Shown one piece after another: positions 36,401 through 43,815 of a DNA stretch of 64,000 nt. The stretch comes from Gammaproteobacteria bacterium Ga0077554. GTDB lineage: Bacteria; Pseudomonadota; Gammaproteobacteria; Ga0077554; Ga007554. The notes below the pieces were generated by a model. The model made no database searches, was not told where the DNA came from, and worked only from the letters and a program-made list of their open reading frames with translations. Each line of letters opens with the position of its first letter. Positions within the stretch are counted from its first letter, which is position 1. A program made the position numbers and the translations under genes. The stretch spans positions 186,001-250,000 of the forward strand of contig LNFF01000006.1 in the NCBI GenBank assembly GCA_001464585.1, read 5' to 3'.

Positions 36401-36922
36401 CTATAACATGCCCCGCTCCGCAAACGACACGGTGCTTGTCGCACCTATCACAATGTGATCCAGGATGCGGATATCCACCAACCCTAACGCCTCTTTGAGG
36501 CGCTGGGTGAGCGTGATATCTGCTGGACTGGGCTCGGGATCGCCGCTGGGATGGTTGTGCGTGAGCACTACTCCCGAGGCATTAACCGCCAATGCCCGCT
36601 GCACCACCACGCGTGGATACACTGACGCACCGTCAATCGTGCCGTGGAACATCTCTTCAAAACAGATCACCCGATGGCGGGTATCGAGGAACAGGCAGGC
36701 GAATACTTCCGCCTGACGTTCCGCTAAACGCAGCCGCAGGTACGCCTTGGCCTCCACGGGCGAGCCCATGAATGCGCCCGGTTGGTATCTGTATTCCATG
36801 ACCGTGAGCGCCATCGCCACCAGCATCTGCTGCTCCACCGGGTTAAGATCGTTCAACGACCATCCGGCGAAGCGATTGTGTTTTTCATTTTGATCAAATT
36901 GAACAACAACATTTTTTTTCAT
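36401..36922 (-). CDS. radC: RadC-like JAB-domain protein
   Basis: 173 residues. The metal-binding JAMM motif is complete: HNHPSGDPEPSPAD (about 130-143) with the conserved Glu further upstream in FEEMFHGT. ICE and plasmid RadC copies lack the N-terminal helix-hairpin-helix of chromosomal RadC, as here. The name comes from DNA repair, but the real role is unresolved; a peptidase or nuclease activity is possible. ATG at 36922 behind AGGAGGAGA. Leader hairpin L4 lies upstream, and the SD itself pairs with it. Confidence 0.85.
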   Translation of the reverse strand: MKKNVVVQFDQNEKHNRFAGWSLNDLNPVEQQMLVAMALTVMEYRYQPGAFMGSPVEAKAYLRLRLAERQAEVFACLFLDTRHRVICFEEMFHGTIDGASVYPRVVVQRALAVNASGVVLTHNHPSGDPEPSPADITLTQRLKEALGLVDIRILDHIVIGATSTVSFAERGML

Positions 36923-36946
36923 GGGGGTCTCCTCCTAAAAGTAAAA

Positions 36947-36983
36947 CGGGGAGACCGCCCCTGACAGGGAGAGGTTCTCCCCG
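36947..36983 (-). promoter_or_regulatory. Leader hairpin L4 (radC)
   Basis: CGGGGAGA-A-CC/GG-T-CTCCCCG stem followed by TTTTACTTTT. GGTCTCC in the distal arm (36950-36956) is perfectly complementary to GGAGACC at 36926-36932, next to the SD. The sequence differs from L5 or L8 but the pairing is kept. Confidence 0.7.
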
Positions 36984-37010
36984 TAAGTGGGCTACACACA
37001 ACAAACACTA

Positions 37011-38147
37011 TTAACGAATCACCCGCACCTGCCCGAACGTGGGACTGTGAGGTGTGAAGTCCAATGCCCGAATGACGGGCACAAATTTATCCGTGTGGAT
37101 GCGTATTTCTGAAAATCGGCCATTATCCCGCGCCTGGAGCTCGGTTTTAATGGCCTTCTCCTTGAACGTATCGCCCTTGATGACGAATACCCTGCCATCA
37201 CGCGCGGTCACTACACCAGAGACTTGGCCCGCCGCCAGCAGCAAGGCCAGATGCCAGTCTGAAGGTGCCCGAAGCGGTCGTCGTGGTACGGTGGCCGTAC
37301 GCCCGAAACGCAGATCGAACTGACTCCACAGGCACGCATGACGCGCTATTTCCTGAGCCAACTGCCGTGGTTCGACGCGGGTGTACACGAAGGTCGGATC
37401 CCCCGGCGGTGCGGCCGGTACGGTGTAAGGCGCTTCACACCACACCTCCGGCAATACCGTAAGCGGACTTCCTTCACTGATATCCCCCTCGGTGTGCGGG
37501 CGGCGGTCATTAGCCCGCCGTCGCACCCCGAACACCACCACCTGCTTGAACTGTTGCTCGGGAGCCAGAAACACCCGCACCTTGTCAAAGTGACGGGCAA
37601 TCCAGCCGCAGAGTTCCCGGTCCAAACTGTAGTGGGGGATGATAAGCACCATGACCCCACCCAACTGCACCAGCGGCACAGCAAGCTGATAAAACAACTT
37701 CTCCAGCCGCTTGCGGCCCTTGCCCCCTATGTCACCCGTGGCGGCCTTGTCGGCCACTAAATCGCCATAGGGCGGATTGAGCCACAGCAAGCCGAACTGC
37801 CGCTTACCGATGATGCAGTCCTGGACATCGCCGTGAATGCAGCGATCCAGGATCTCTTTAGCATGCCAGGCCCGCTCGGTGTCGTACTCCACGCCGAAGG
37901 CCTCGCACGCGGCGCCCAAGTGGTGTTTACACTCAGCCAGTGCGACACCCTCACCACAGCACGGATCAATGAGACGCATCCCGCCGTGCATGGATGCACA
38001 AGTGTCGCCAGAGGCAGGATGCCGGAAGCGACCGTCCGCCTTGGCCGGCGCCAGGGCGTTTAAGATACGCTGGGTGGTGTCCGAGTCGGTCGGATAATAC
38101 CCATTTTTAATAAAATTGCGCGCAAGGCGCCCAAACATTAAAGCCAT
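37011..38147 (-). CDS. DUF6094 methyltransferase-like ICE protein
   Basis: 378 residues. It has an adenine-N6 DNA methylase look: a SAM-binding motif LIDPCCGEGVAL (about 59-70) and NPPYG (about 130), typical of gamma/alpha-type DNA methyltransferases. The family (DUF6094) is a fixed part of ICEclc/SPI-7-like elements and is believed to protect or modify element DNA, though the target is unknown. The second half has no motif I know. ATG at 38147 with GGAGAAAG; this SD is fully complementary to the hairpin L5 arm. Confidence 0.82.
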   Translation of the reverse strand: MALMFGRLARNFIKNGYYPTDSDTTQRILNALAPAKADGRFRHPASGDTCASMHGGMRLIDPCCGEGVALAECKHHLGAACEAFGVEYDTERAWHAKEILDRCIHGDVQDCIIGKRQFGLLWLNPPYGDLVADKAATGDIGGKGRKRLEKLFYQLAVPLVQLGGVMVLIIPHYSLDRELCGWIARHFDKVRVFLAPEQQFKQVVVFGVRRRANDRRPHTEGDISEGSPLTVLPEVWCEAPYTVPAAPPGDPTFVYTRVEPRQLAQEIARHACLWSQFDLRFGRTATVPRRPLRAPSDWHLALLLAAGQVSGVVTARDGRVFVIKGDTFKEKAIKTELQARDNGRFSEIRIHTDKFVPVIRALDFTPHSPTFGQVRVIR

Positions 38148-38178
38148 GATGCTTTCTCCTTTTTCATTTCAAGTGAAG

Positions 38179-38220
38179 CCGGAGAAAGCGGATGCCCCTG
38201 GCCGGGGATGCTTTCCCCGG
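38179..38220 (-). promoter_or_regulatory. Leader hairpin L5 (DUF6094)
   Basis: An 11-bp stem CCGGGGAAAGC/GCTTTCTCCGG (one G-T). GCTTTCTCC (38181-38189) is also a perfect 9-base complement of GGAGAAAGC at 38151-38159, which is the SD. Confidence 0.75.
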
Positions 38221-38276
38221 CGGGGTGGTTCGCAAGGAGTCATAACCTTGCGAGTAATAAAGTTAAAATATAAATC

Positions 38277-38831
38277 TTAATTCAGCGCGTCGATGCGTGG
38301 GTGTCGATTGACATCAATCACGAACCCAAAACATTGGCGCTGTTTATATTCATCATCTGGAACAAGAAAACTCACGTTATGATCCAGTTCCGATCGACTA
38401 CCGCCGAGACTGGCCGATACATAGACGAATCCTTTCGGCACACCCGACAGCCAGTCACCCCAGGCAGCGATCACGACATAATCGTCACGATGATCCTCCT
38501 GGAACTGACGCTCGTCCTTAACGCGGGACTCACCCGGAAGGATGACAGTGCCTGTCAGGGTCTCGTAAGCATCGGGTAGCCATTGCTTCAATGTCCCCCA
38601 GGCGTGTTTTATACGTTCCTGGGGGAAATGCACACTGAAAACCACGACCACCCGCGCCCAATTTGTGTCTTCCTCGTACCATCCATTCTTGATGCGCAGA
38701 CACTCTGGCATCTCCCGACTGCGTCCAGGAGAAAGATGAATACCGCCGTGACCGGCGGTACTGTATTCCATGATGCCCGGCGCAATGCAGTCGGACGATT
38801 GAGAAGCGCCCCAAGGGGTATAAGTAGGCAT
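38277..38831 (-). CDS. DUF7007-like ICE protein
   Basis: 184 residues. The start TPWGASQSSDCIAPGIMEYS and STAGHGGIHLSP, followed by GWYEEDTNWARV, are the marks of the family I recall as DUF7007, common in ICEs and plasmids. The C-terminal half is beta-rich, with WGDWLSGVPKGFVYVSASLGG. The function is unknown. ATG at 38831 behind GGAGGAAA. Preceded by hairpin L6 and followed by hairpin L5. Confidence 0.68.
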   Translation of the reverse strand: MPTYTPWGASQSSDCIAPGIMEYSTAGHGGIHLSPGRSREMPECLRIKNGWYEEDTNWARVVVVFSVHFPQERIKHAWGTLKQWLPDAYETLTGTVILPGESRVKDERQFQEDHRDDYVVIAAWGDWLSGVPKGFVYVSASLGGSRSELDHNVSFLVPDDEYKQRQCFGFVIDVNRHPRIDALN

Positions 38832-38855
38832 AACATTTCCTCCGAAATAAAAAAG

Positions 38856-38897
38856 CCGGAGAAAGCGGATGCCCCTGACCGGGGATGCTTTCCCCGG
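38856..38897 (-). promoter_or_regulatory. Leader hairpin L6 (DUF7007)
   Basis: Nearly identical to L5 (CCGGGGAAAGC/GCTTTCTCCGG), then CTTTTTTATTT. The match to the SD (GGAGGAAA) is imperfect, needing a one-base bulge. Confidence 0.65.
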
Positions 38898-38910
38898 CGG
38901 GGTGGCTCAC

Positions 38911-38967
38911 AAGCCATTGCTTGCGAGAGATAAGATTTATGTAAAATTACCCGTTATATTTCTATGA
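38911..38967 (+). repeat. Direct repeat copy 1 (leader-like)
   Basis: aagccattgcttgcgaga...taagatttatgt...attacccgtt.tatttctatga recurs, in the same orientation and with a few changes, at 39427-39485. The second copy lies directly before a plus-strand ORF. Confidence 0.6.
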
Positions 38968-38978
38968 CGGTTGAACGG

Positions 38979-39305
38979 CTAGGCGCGGATGAGCGCCAAG
39001 GTGCGCGCGTCACCCACCAACAGTGATTGACCGGACGGAAATGCGGCTTCGAATAGATGGCCAACAGTTCCGTCACGATTCTCCTGCCAGGCCACCAAGG
39101 ATTCTTCGTACAAACGAAGAATCACTCTGACGGCATCCACCATCCAAGCCTGGGTCGGATCAACATCCGCCGCCAACGCCTCGTCACGCAAAATACGACG
39201 GAGCGTTTGGAGGTTGTCGCCGAAATCACAATCGACCATGGCGCCGATAGAGTTGCCGCGAAGGCGGTTCTTTCCGATGACTACCGGTATCTTGATACGT
39301 TGCAT
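38979..39305 (-). CDS. Hypothetical ICE protein
   Basis: 108 residues. A short beta start (RIKIPVVIGKNRL) is followed by a helical part (NLQTLRRILRDEAL, DAVRVILRLYEESLVAWQ) and a beta end (QSLLVGDARTLALIRA). No family known. A frame is open to 39353, but ATG at 39305 with AAGGAG is preferred. It stands alone between leader hairpins L7 and L6. Confidence 0.55.
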   Translation of the reverse strand: MQRIKIPVVIGKNRLRGNSIGAMVDCDFGDNLQTLRRILRDEALAADVDPTQAWMVDAVRVILRLYEESLVAWQENRDGTVGHLFEAAFPSGQSLLVGDARTLALIRA

Positions 39306-39337
39306 GAATTGGTCTCCTTGTGGTTGAGATATGAAAC

Positions 39338-39378
39338 CAACAGGGAGACACACCCCCAGCGGGGATGGCTCCCCGTTG
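39338..39378 (-). promoter_or_regulatory. Leader hairpin L7
   Basis: CAACGGGGAG/CTCCCTGTTG stem (one G-T) with an inner CCCC/GGGG. GTCTCC of the distal arm is complementary to GGAGAC of the SD region. Confidence 0.6.
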
Positions 39379-39426
39379 AGGTTGGTTGTTGTTTAAGCTG
39401 CGTTACACCGTCAGGCAGCATTTCGC

Positions 39427-39485
39427 AAGCCATTCACTTGCGAGTAATAAAGATTTATGTCAAATTACCCGTTGTATTTCTATGA
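39427..39485 (+). repeat. Direct repeat copy 2, before a plus-strand ORF
   Basis: See the copy at 38911-38967. It ends about 14 bases before the plus-strand ATG and could hold its promoter. Confidence 0.6.
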
Positions 39486-39498
39486 ACGATACTATTCC

Positions 39499-39741
39499 AT
39501 GCACTTGATTATCCAGGATCCTGCGACGGGGAAAATCCGCTTGACCCAGACCGCTATCGAACGGTACGGCGAGCGGTTTGCGCGCGCCGGTTATAATGCC
39601 CGGCAGATAACCACTGGTCAGCAATTTCAGGCCGCCGTGGATGCCAGCTTTGCATTGGAAATGCAGCACTTGGCATCCACGGCGCGGGGCACCAACCCCG
39701 AACTGGACAATGCCCTTGCGGGATTGCCCGGCTGGGATTAA
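39499..39741 (+). CDS. Small hypothetical protein on the opposite strand
   Basis: 80 residues (MHLIIQDPATGKIRLTQTAI...). It has a short beta start, an amphipathic middle helix (IERYGERFARAGY) and no family. It is the only probable plus-strand gene in this minus-strand array. The frame is open from 39457 but the ATG at 39499 is chosen because the sequence from there looks protein-like; the ribosome binding site is poor. The last four bases overlap the stop of the convergent small gene. Confidence 0.42.
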   Translation: MHLIIQDPATGKIRLTQTAIERYGERFARAGYNARQITTGQQFQAAVDASFALEMQHLASTARGTNPELDNALAGLPGWD

Positions 39742-39914
39742 TCCTGAAACACCTTTTTTAACTCAATGTATTCCTGCATGAGTTCCAATGCTTTTAATGC
39801 ATTGGTATCTTTAAGTCGGCCTTGCTGGAGCAATACAATCAGCTTGGCCTCGCGTTCCAGCAGCTCATCCAGATCCGCTCGTTCACAGTATTTATGAATC
39901 TTCCAAAGTTCCAT
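39738..39914 (-). CDS. Short coiled-coil-like protein, coupled to the upstream gene
   Basis: 58 residues (MELWKIHKYCERADLDELLE...), charged and helical. The start codon overlaps the upstream stop as TGATG, so translation is probably by reinitiation; there is no leader hairpin. No family recognised. The composition and phase support a real gene in spite of its size. Confidence 0.55.
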   Translation of the reverse strand: MELWKIHKYCERADLDELLEREAKLIVLLQQGRLKDTNALKALELMQEYIELKKVFQD

Positions 39915-40177
39915 CAGATTGATCCAAACAGCCTGGGACGAAACAAACGCGGCCTACGAAAAATCTCGTAGACCGCGTGGGAGGCACCAGCCTGTTGCTC
40001 TGCAGCCTCCCACGCTTCAATCCATGCCATTTGGCGGGCTTGGGCGTGCCGTCTTACCTCAGCTTCAATTGCATTAATACAATCTCGACGACACTGCCAA
40101 TGGGTGTACATCTTTCGGCAGCGACGCCATACTAATGCACTCGTTATTAATAACAACACGAACCATATTGCAGTCAT
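39914..40177 (-). CDS. Small single-pass membrane protein
   Basis: 87 residues. The first 17 residues (MTAIWFVLLLITSALVW) form one N-terminal membrane anchor followed by RRCRKM, so the basic C-terminal helix (about 40-65) would lie in the cytoplasm. Function unknown. ATG at 40177; AGGAGAAAACAC of the SD pairs perfectly with hairpin L8. The gene leads a two-gene unit under repeat R-B. Confidence 0.6.
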   Translation of the reverse strand: MTAIWFVLLLITSALVWRRCRKMYTHWQCRRDCINAIEAEVRRHAQARQMAWIEAWEAAEQQAGASHAVYEIFRRPRLFRPRLFGSI

Positions 40178-40203
40178 AGTGTTTTCTCCTGGGGGTTAAA
40201 AAA

Positions 40204-40247
40204 CCGGGGAGAAAACACAGACCCCCATCGGGAATGTGATTCCCCGG
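40204..40247 (-). promoter_or_regulatory. Leader hairpin L8
   Basis: CCGGGGA/TCCCCGG terminator form with TTTTTT; GGGGAAT-CAC-ATTCCC is the alternative. GTGTTTTCTCC (40208-40218) is an 11-base perfect complement of GGAGAAAACAC (40179-40189), which includes the SD. Confidence 0.8.
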
Positions 40248-40261
40248 AGGTAGGTAGATTG

Positions 40262-40287
40262 AAAAAACCGAACCTTATGACAGGTTC
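40262..40287 (-). terminator. Leader terminator T1 in repeat R-B
   Basis: GAACCT/AGGTTC stem then GG-TTTTTT, identical in design to 35207-35232. Confidence 0.6.
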
Positions 40288-40293
40288 AGCAGG

Positions 40294-40420
40294 GTGAAGA
40301 GACAGATCGACAGCATGACTGCTGTTGTGCCGTTTTCACGATCCAACGCGCTCGTGATGAGCGGGTATAGGCACCGCGACTTTACCGAAGTCGTCACGGG
40401 TAAAAACAATTACGTTCCAC
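40294..40420 (-). repeat. Structured leader repeat R-B
   Basis: Second copy of the R family. Its ACAGCA-GTCA-TGCTGT hairpin replaces ACAGCG-GTAA-CGCTGT of R-A, a paired change G-C to A-T; the CCGT/ACGG stem changes to TCGT/ACGG (still pairing). These changes support folding of the minus-strand RNA. Confidence 0.7.
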
Positions 40421-40458
40421 TGCTTTTTCCAAAACCTCCATCTATGCGGGGGCTTGGG

Positions 40459-40483
40459 AAAAAGGCCCCCGAAAGCCGGGGGC
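40459..40483 (-). terminator. Intrinsic terminator of the upstream operon
   Basis: GCCCCCGG...CCGGGGGC-type hairpin, then CCTTTTT on the minus strand, eight bases after the stop at 40491. Confidence 0.75.
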
Positions 40484-40490
40484 ACTCTAA

Positions 40491-40829
40491 TTAAACAACT
40501 TTCATCCCATCACCTGGCTGAAGCAGCGCCCTGGCTTGCTCAAGCAGTATGTCGCGCTGCTTTTCCAGCTCGGCAATGCGCCACAGATAGTAGCTTGAAC
40601 ACACGATAGTATCTTCTGCAACCGTTAGCCGTGTTCCATCTTCTCCAGGCCGCGTTACATTGACGACCCTGTTTTCTTCGAACCACTCGAAACACGGATC
40701 GTAGATAATGTCGATGTCTTTCCCTGCCAGATCCTTGGCTTTTTCAATCGCCTCTTCATCCGAGGCGGCTTCGATTTCAACATCGGCATAGGCCGGGAGG
40801 GTAATTCCCAAAGTGGCTGCGTATTTCAT
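40491..40829 (-). CDS. Hypothetical ICE protein
   Basis: 112 residues. A beta-alpha start (LPAYADVEIEAASDEEAIEK) like that of the small protein at 34860 suggests the same fold; the middle (VVNVTRPGEDG) and a C-terminal coiled helix (RIAELEKQRDILLEQARALL) follow. ATG at 40829 overlaps the upstream stop as ATGA; no leader hairpin, in keeping with coupled translation. No function known. Confidence 0.58.
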   Translation of the reverse strand: MKYAATLGITLPAYADVEIEAASDEEAIEKAKDLAGKDIDIIYDPCFEWFEENRVVNVTRPGEDGTRLTVAEDTIVCSSYYLWRIAELEKQRDILLEQARALLQPGDGMKVV

Positions 40830-41290
40830 GAAATGCACTCCTGTTCTTCATCACATTTCACATTGCAGCCCCTAATGACTTCGATGAGCTTTTCATCAAC
40901 ATCAATGAAAACTTCATCTTTACCTTCCTGGATAGCCTCCGTTATCGCTTTTGCAAGTTTTCTAAAACTAATTCTGTAGGTTCCCACGCTATGATTCGCG
41001 TGCTTGGGATAACCAATGAACCAAAACCTCTCATCACCACTCTCACCACCAATGGAAAGGTCTTCACAGCCCATTCGATACTCTTCGTTATTATGCCAAC
41101 ATAAATTTACTTCCACCGTAACGTGAGCAAGACTATGCTTCTTCACGATGTCCAGCAACGATTGCGCCCTCTCCAGCCACGCCTGATCGAGATAAAACCA
41201 GGTGTAACGTGGGCCTTCTTCATAATCATTCAAGGTAAAGGCGCTGAGATAGACCGTAATTTTCTTGCCTTCCGGCAATTGCATCTTCAT
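40826..41290 (-). CDS. Hypothetical ICE protein
   Basis: 154 residues, no family recognised. It has a beta-rich start (KKITVYLSAFTL), an aromatic middle (RFWFIGYPKHAN) and an acidic C-terminal end with three Cys (GCNVKCDEEQEC). ATG at 41290 behind AGGAGGAAGCC. Hairpin L9 lies upstream and the SD pairs with it. First gene of a coupled pair. Confidence 0.58.
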   Translation of the reverse strand: MKMQLPEGKKITVYLSAFTLNDYEEGPRYTWFYLDQAWLERAQSLLDIVKKHSLAHVTVEVNLCWHNNEEYRMGCEDLSIGGESGDERFWFIGYPKHANHSVGTYRISFRKLAKAITEAIQEGKDEVFIDVDEKLIEVIRGCNVKCDEEQECIS

Positions 41291-41314
41291 GGCTTCCTCC
41301 TGACAATAAAAAAG

Positions 41315-41360
41315 CCGGGGAAAGCCTCCCCCTTGCCGGGAGAACTCTCCCCGACAAGGG
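41315..41360 (-). promoter_or_regulatory. Leader hairpin L9
   Basis: CGGGGA/TCCCCG with CTTTTTT after it; the alternative is CCTTG-x-CGGGGAGA/TCTCCC-GCAAGG without a T run. GGCTTTCCCC (41317-41326) pairs with GGAGGAAGCC (41291-41300) at nine of ten positions, one of them G-T. Confidence 0.68.
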
Positions 41361-41379
41361 TGGGTTTAAAAAATTACTC

Positions 41380-41685
41380 TTAAGGTATGGGATCCTGCAT
41401 TTCCAAGGCCCACTCATCCACTGATACATCGGTATCGAACCGGGCATAGACACCGCCATCACCTGGAACAGACTCATTCCAGATAAAATGGGCGCATACA
41501 CCTAATGCTTCCCCTTGAAAATCGTCCGAGACTGTAACCACCTCACCACCGCAATAATCGGCAATGATCTGCCCCAGATCGGACACGAACCTGACATAGC
41601 ATGGGCGCTCCGAAATGATGTCTTTACCATCAATGATGATGCGAACGATCTCCAGCAGTTCCGTGTCTTTCAACACCTTGCTCAT
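41380..41685 (-). CDS. Hypothetical ICE protein
   Basis: 101 residues. The N-terminal half (KVLKDTELLEIVRIIIDGKD) is helical; the second half has three short strands and an acidic end. No family. A TTG at 41691 overlaps the DUF6573 stop, but ATG at 41685 behind GGGAGGATTGATC is preferred; it leaves a two-base gap. No leader hairpin, as expected for a gene this close to its neighbour. Confidence 0.55.
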   Translation of the reverse strand: MSKVLKDTELLEIVRIIIDGKDIISERPCYVRFVSDLGQIIADYCGGEVVTVSDDFQGEALGVCAHFIWNESVPGDGGVYARFDTDVSVDEWALEMQDPIP

Positions 41686-41687
41686 GA

Positions 41688-42722
41688 TCAATCCTCCCCT
41701 GGCAACATGATCGTCATCACCATTTCACCCTCATCGCCTGCCCCTGCGTGCAGATGCAGGGTAGTCAACTTGGGTTTGTGGCTTTTCCCATCACAGGGGA
41801 CGCGGTACAGTTGAAACGGCGTGCGCGTCTCGCCCAACTTGGCGGTACGCGCGGCGTTGGCTGCCATCCACACGACATCCCACAGCCGCCCCGGCTCATC
41901 CTGGTATGTCTGTCGCCGACGGTCTTCCTCGCCCCAGGCCACACAGTCGGCGTAAACGCCTTGTGTGAGAGCCACGGCACAACGGAATCCGGCCTCGACC
42001 GCCGTCTCGCTGACATCGACCAGCACACCGTCCGTGATGGCCTGTGCGCGCGTGTAGACGCTGATGATCTGCGCATCCGCAAACGGATCAGCTAAACCAC
42101 TCGCGCCCTGAACAAGGACGGGCGGCATCTTGTCCACCGTGAGATGACCCTGGCGGATCCAGTGCTGTACCGTCTCTTCCACTTGCGCTTCGGGCAAGCT
42201 GACCTGGATGGCATTTAATCCAATACCCTCCAGCCGCTTGATCCAACCGACCGTCTCCATCCCCGCCAGCACCGTTTCACGCCAATGATCCAGCAGGGGT
42301 AGATGGCAGGTGTCTTTAACCAAGGCCCACAGCCGTTCCGTCAACTTTGCGGACTGCTCTTCGCCGGGCCGATAAAACAACAAGGCACGGCGATTAGCGT
42401 AGTCCGGTGACAATGCCAGGCGGTCATATAACCAAAGATGAACAACATCACCGAAGAGGTTGGTCTTCGGCATCCGTCCCGTGTCTTTTTGGAGCCGGTC
42501 AGCGCCACCGACTTGCACATAGGTGGAACCGTCTGCTTCAAAGTCCGCTTCAAGCCGGAAGGCAGCCAGCCCACCTTCCTGCGTCGGCAGACTCAGGCGC
42601 GCCAAAAACTCCTGGATGGCGGTGTCACGTCCCCACAGGGAGAGAAACACCAATGTGGATTGATCTGTAACAATGGCGTCGGCAAACAGCCCAGGCGCCT
42701 CGGTAATCGACATTAAACTCAT
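41688..42722 (-). CDS. DUF6573-containing ICE protein with long N-terminal part
   Basis: 344 residues. The C-terminal 125 residues (FADAQIISVYTRAQAITDGV, then CVAWGEEDRRRQTYQDEPGR, FQLYRVP) form the DUF6573 domain known from conjugative elements. The N-terminal 210 residues have no family I know and make the protein about twice the usual length; they may be a fusion. ATG at 42722 behind AAGGAG; the SD and six following bases pair with hairpin L10. Function unknown. Confidence 0.75.
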   Translation of the reverse strand: MSLMSITEAPGLFADAIVTDQSTLVFLSLWGRDTAIQEFLARLSLPTQEGGLAAFRLEADFEADGSTYVQVGGADRLQKDTGRMPKTNLFGDVVHLWLYDRLALSPDYANRRALLFYRPGEEQSAKLTERLWALVKDTCHLPLLDHWRETVLAGMETVGWIKRLEGIGLNAIQVSLPEAQVEETVQHWIRQGHLTVDKMPPVLVQGASGLADPFADAQIISVYTRAQAITDGVLVDVSETAVEAGFRCAVALTQGVYADCVAWGEEDRRRQTYQDEPGRLWDVVWMAANAARTAKLGETRTPFQLYRVPCDGKSHKPKLTTLHLHAGAGDEGEMVMTIMLPGED

Positions 42723-42748
42723 GGCATACTCCTTACGTTGAAATTAAA

Positions 42749-42790
42749 CCCGGAGCACGCCACCCCCCCACGGGGCAGTGCGCCCCGGGC
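42749..42790 (-). promoter_or_regulatory. Leader hairpin L10 (DUF6573)
   Basis: CCCGG-x-GC-x-CAC/GTGCTCCGGG with TTTAATTT after it; GGGGC-GCACT-GCCCC is the alternative hairpin. GGCGTGCTCC (42752-42761) pairs with GGAGTATGCC (42723-42732) over ten bases with two G-T pairs. Confidence 0.75.
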
Positions 42791-42830
42791 AGGTTGATAA
42801 AACGTGTTACAAAACCCTCGTTAAAAAAAT

Positions 42831-43451
42831 CTAAGCCGCAGCAGAATGCACTTCGCCATTTACTTCACGGGGCATGCCCTTGGCCACCTCCTTGATCCAC
42901 ACCTGTCCGACCGCCTGGAAACGGTAGCCTGAAGACTTTAACCGATCCCGCTGTGAACGGAACCGTGCCCGGTCCACCGTAGGATCGAGCTTGACCTCGC
43001 TGCCTAATGGCCACGACGCGCCAAACAATTCAAGGTCTGAGGTGTGGATATCATCACCGTCTGATGGCTTGAGCGCTTGAGGCAGATCGACTTCCGTCTT
43101 TCCAAGGGTGGTGACAGCGCGCAGCTCCGCAACCACCGGTGTTTCATCCAGTGGATCGGATTCAACGGCGACAGCGTGCTCTTCCTCTGCTGTGAGTTTT
43201 CCAATACCTGCCAGGGCGATCGTTTCGACACATGCCCGGATTTCAACGCGGACACCTCCGGCAGCCGCATACGAAAAAGGATATATTCGGGAGATCCCAA
43301 AGTCCCCTTCGTACTTGCCGGGGTCGTACTGTTCCAGCAACGTGTCTTTGACGGTAAATTCGCCCAGCTCGGTGACGAGTCGGCCGATACTGAATGGGCC
43401 GTTACGGCCGGTGATGGATTTGATGGTCAGCAGACCACTGAGTTTGATCAT
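42831..43451 (-). CDS. DUF3275-family ICE protein
   Basis: 206 residues. The start MIKLSGLLTIKSITGRNGPF with FSIGRLVTELGEFTVKD and YEGDFGISRIYPFSY is typical of DUF3275, a backbone family of SPI-7/ICEclc elements. A variable acidic middle (about 115-150) and a C-terminal basic part (ARFRSQRDRLKSSGYRF) follow. Function unknown, probably DNA-linked. The frame is open to 43574 but ATG at 43451 with AAGGAGGTGC is chosen. The SD is fully complementary to the hairpin L11 arm. Confidence 0.82.
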   Translation of the reverse strand: MIKLSGLLTIKSITGRNGPFSIGRLVTELGEFTVKDTLLEQYDPGKYEGDFGISRIYPFSYAAAGGVRVEIRACVETIALAGIGKLTAEEEHAVAVESDPLDETPVVAELRAVTTLGKTEVDLPQALKPSDGDDIHTSDLELFGASWPLGSEVKLDPTVDRARFRSQRDRLKSSGYRFQAVGQVWIKEVAKGMPREVNGEVHSAAA

Positions 43452-43482
43452 AAGCACCTCCTTCGTTGGATTAATAAAGTCG

Positions 43483-43533
43483 AGGAGGTGCGCCCTGGAG
43501 GGGAGCACGCTCCCCAGTGGGCAAAAAATAAAG
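43483..43533 (-). promoter_or_regulatory. Leader hairpin L11 (DUF3275)
   Basis: CTGGGGAG-CGTG-CTCCCC-T-CCAG within GCCC/GGGC. GCACCTCCT (43483-43491) is a perfect 9-base complement of AGGAGGTGC (43454-43462), which is the SD, across a 20-base loop. Confidence 0.75.
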
Positions 43534-43560
43534 ACGGGAACCTGAAAAATCAGGTTCCCG
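43523..43560 (-). terminator. Leader terminator T1 of the DUF3275 unit
   Basis: CGGGAACCTGA/TCAGGTTCCCG with a TTTT loop, then TCTTTATTTTTT on the minus strand. It occupies the same place as T1 of the R-A and R-B leaders. Confidence 0.7.
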
Positions 43561-43714
43561 CGCTTGAACAACATTACGCTTCGCTGGAACAGCTTTGCAG
43601 GGCGTTGTACAGATCAGCGCAATGTTGCAACCACGGCGTGTGTATCCGTAGCAGAATGGACAATAGAGGAGTGGACCTAGCTTTGCAGGGCGTCATGATC
43701 CATCATCTATTGCA

Positions 43715-43815
43715 AGACCGACAGCGTTACCGCTGTTGTGCCGTTTTCACGGTCCAACGCGCTCGTGATGAGCGGGTTTAGGCACTGGGCACGACTTTAC
43801 CGAAGTCGTCACGGT
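43715..43815 (-). repeat. Structured leader repeat R-C
   Basis: Third copy of the R family, almost identical to R-A from AGACCGACAG to the ACGACTT-x-AAGTCGT hairpin. About 150 bases of unrelated sequence separate it from T1, including a 15-bp direct repeat agctttgcagggcgt (43591 and 43679). Confidence 0.7.
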
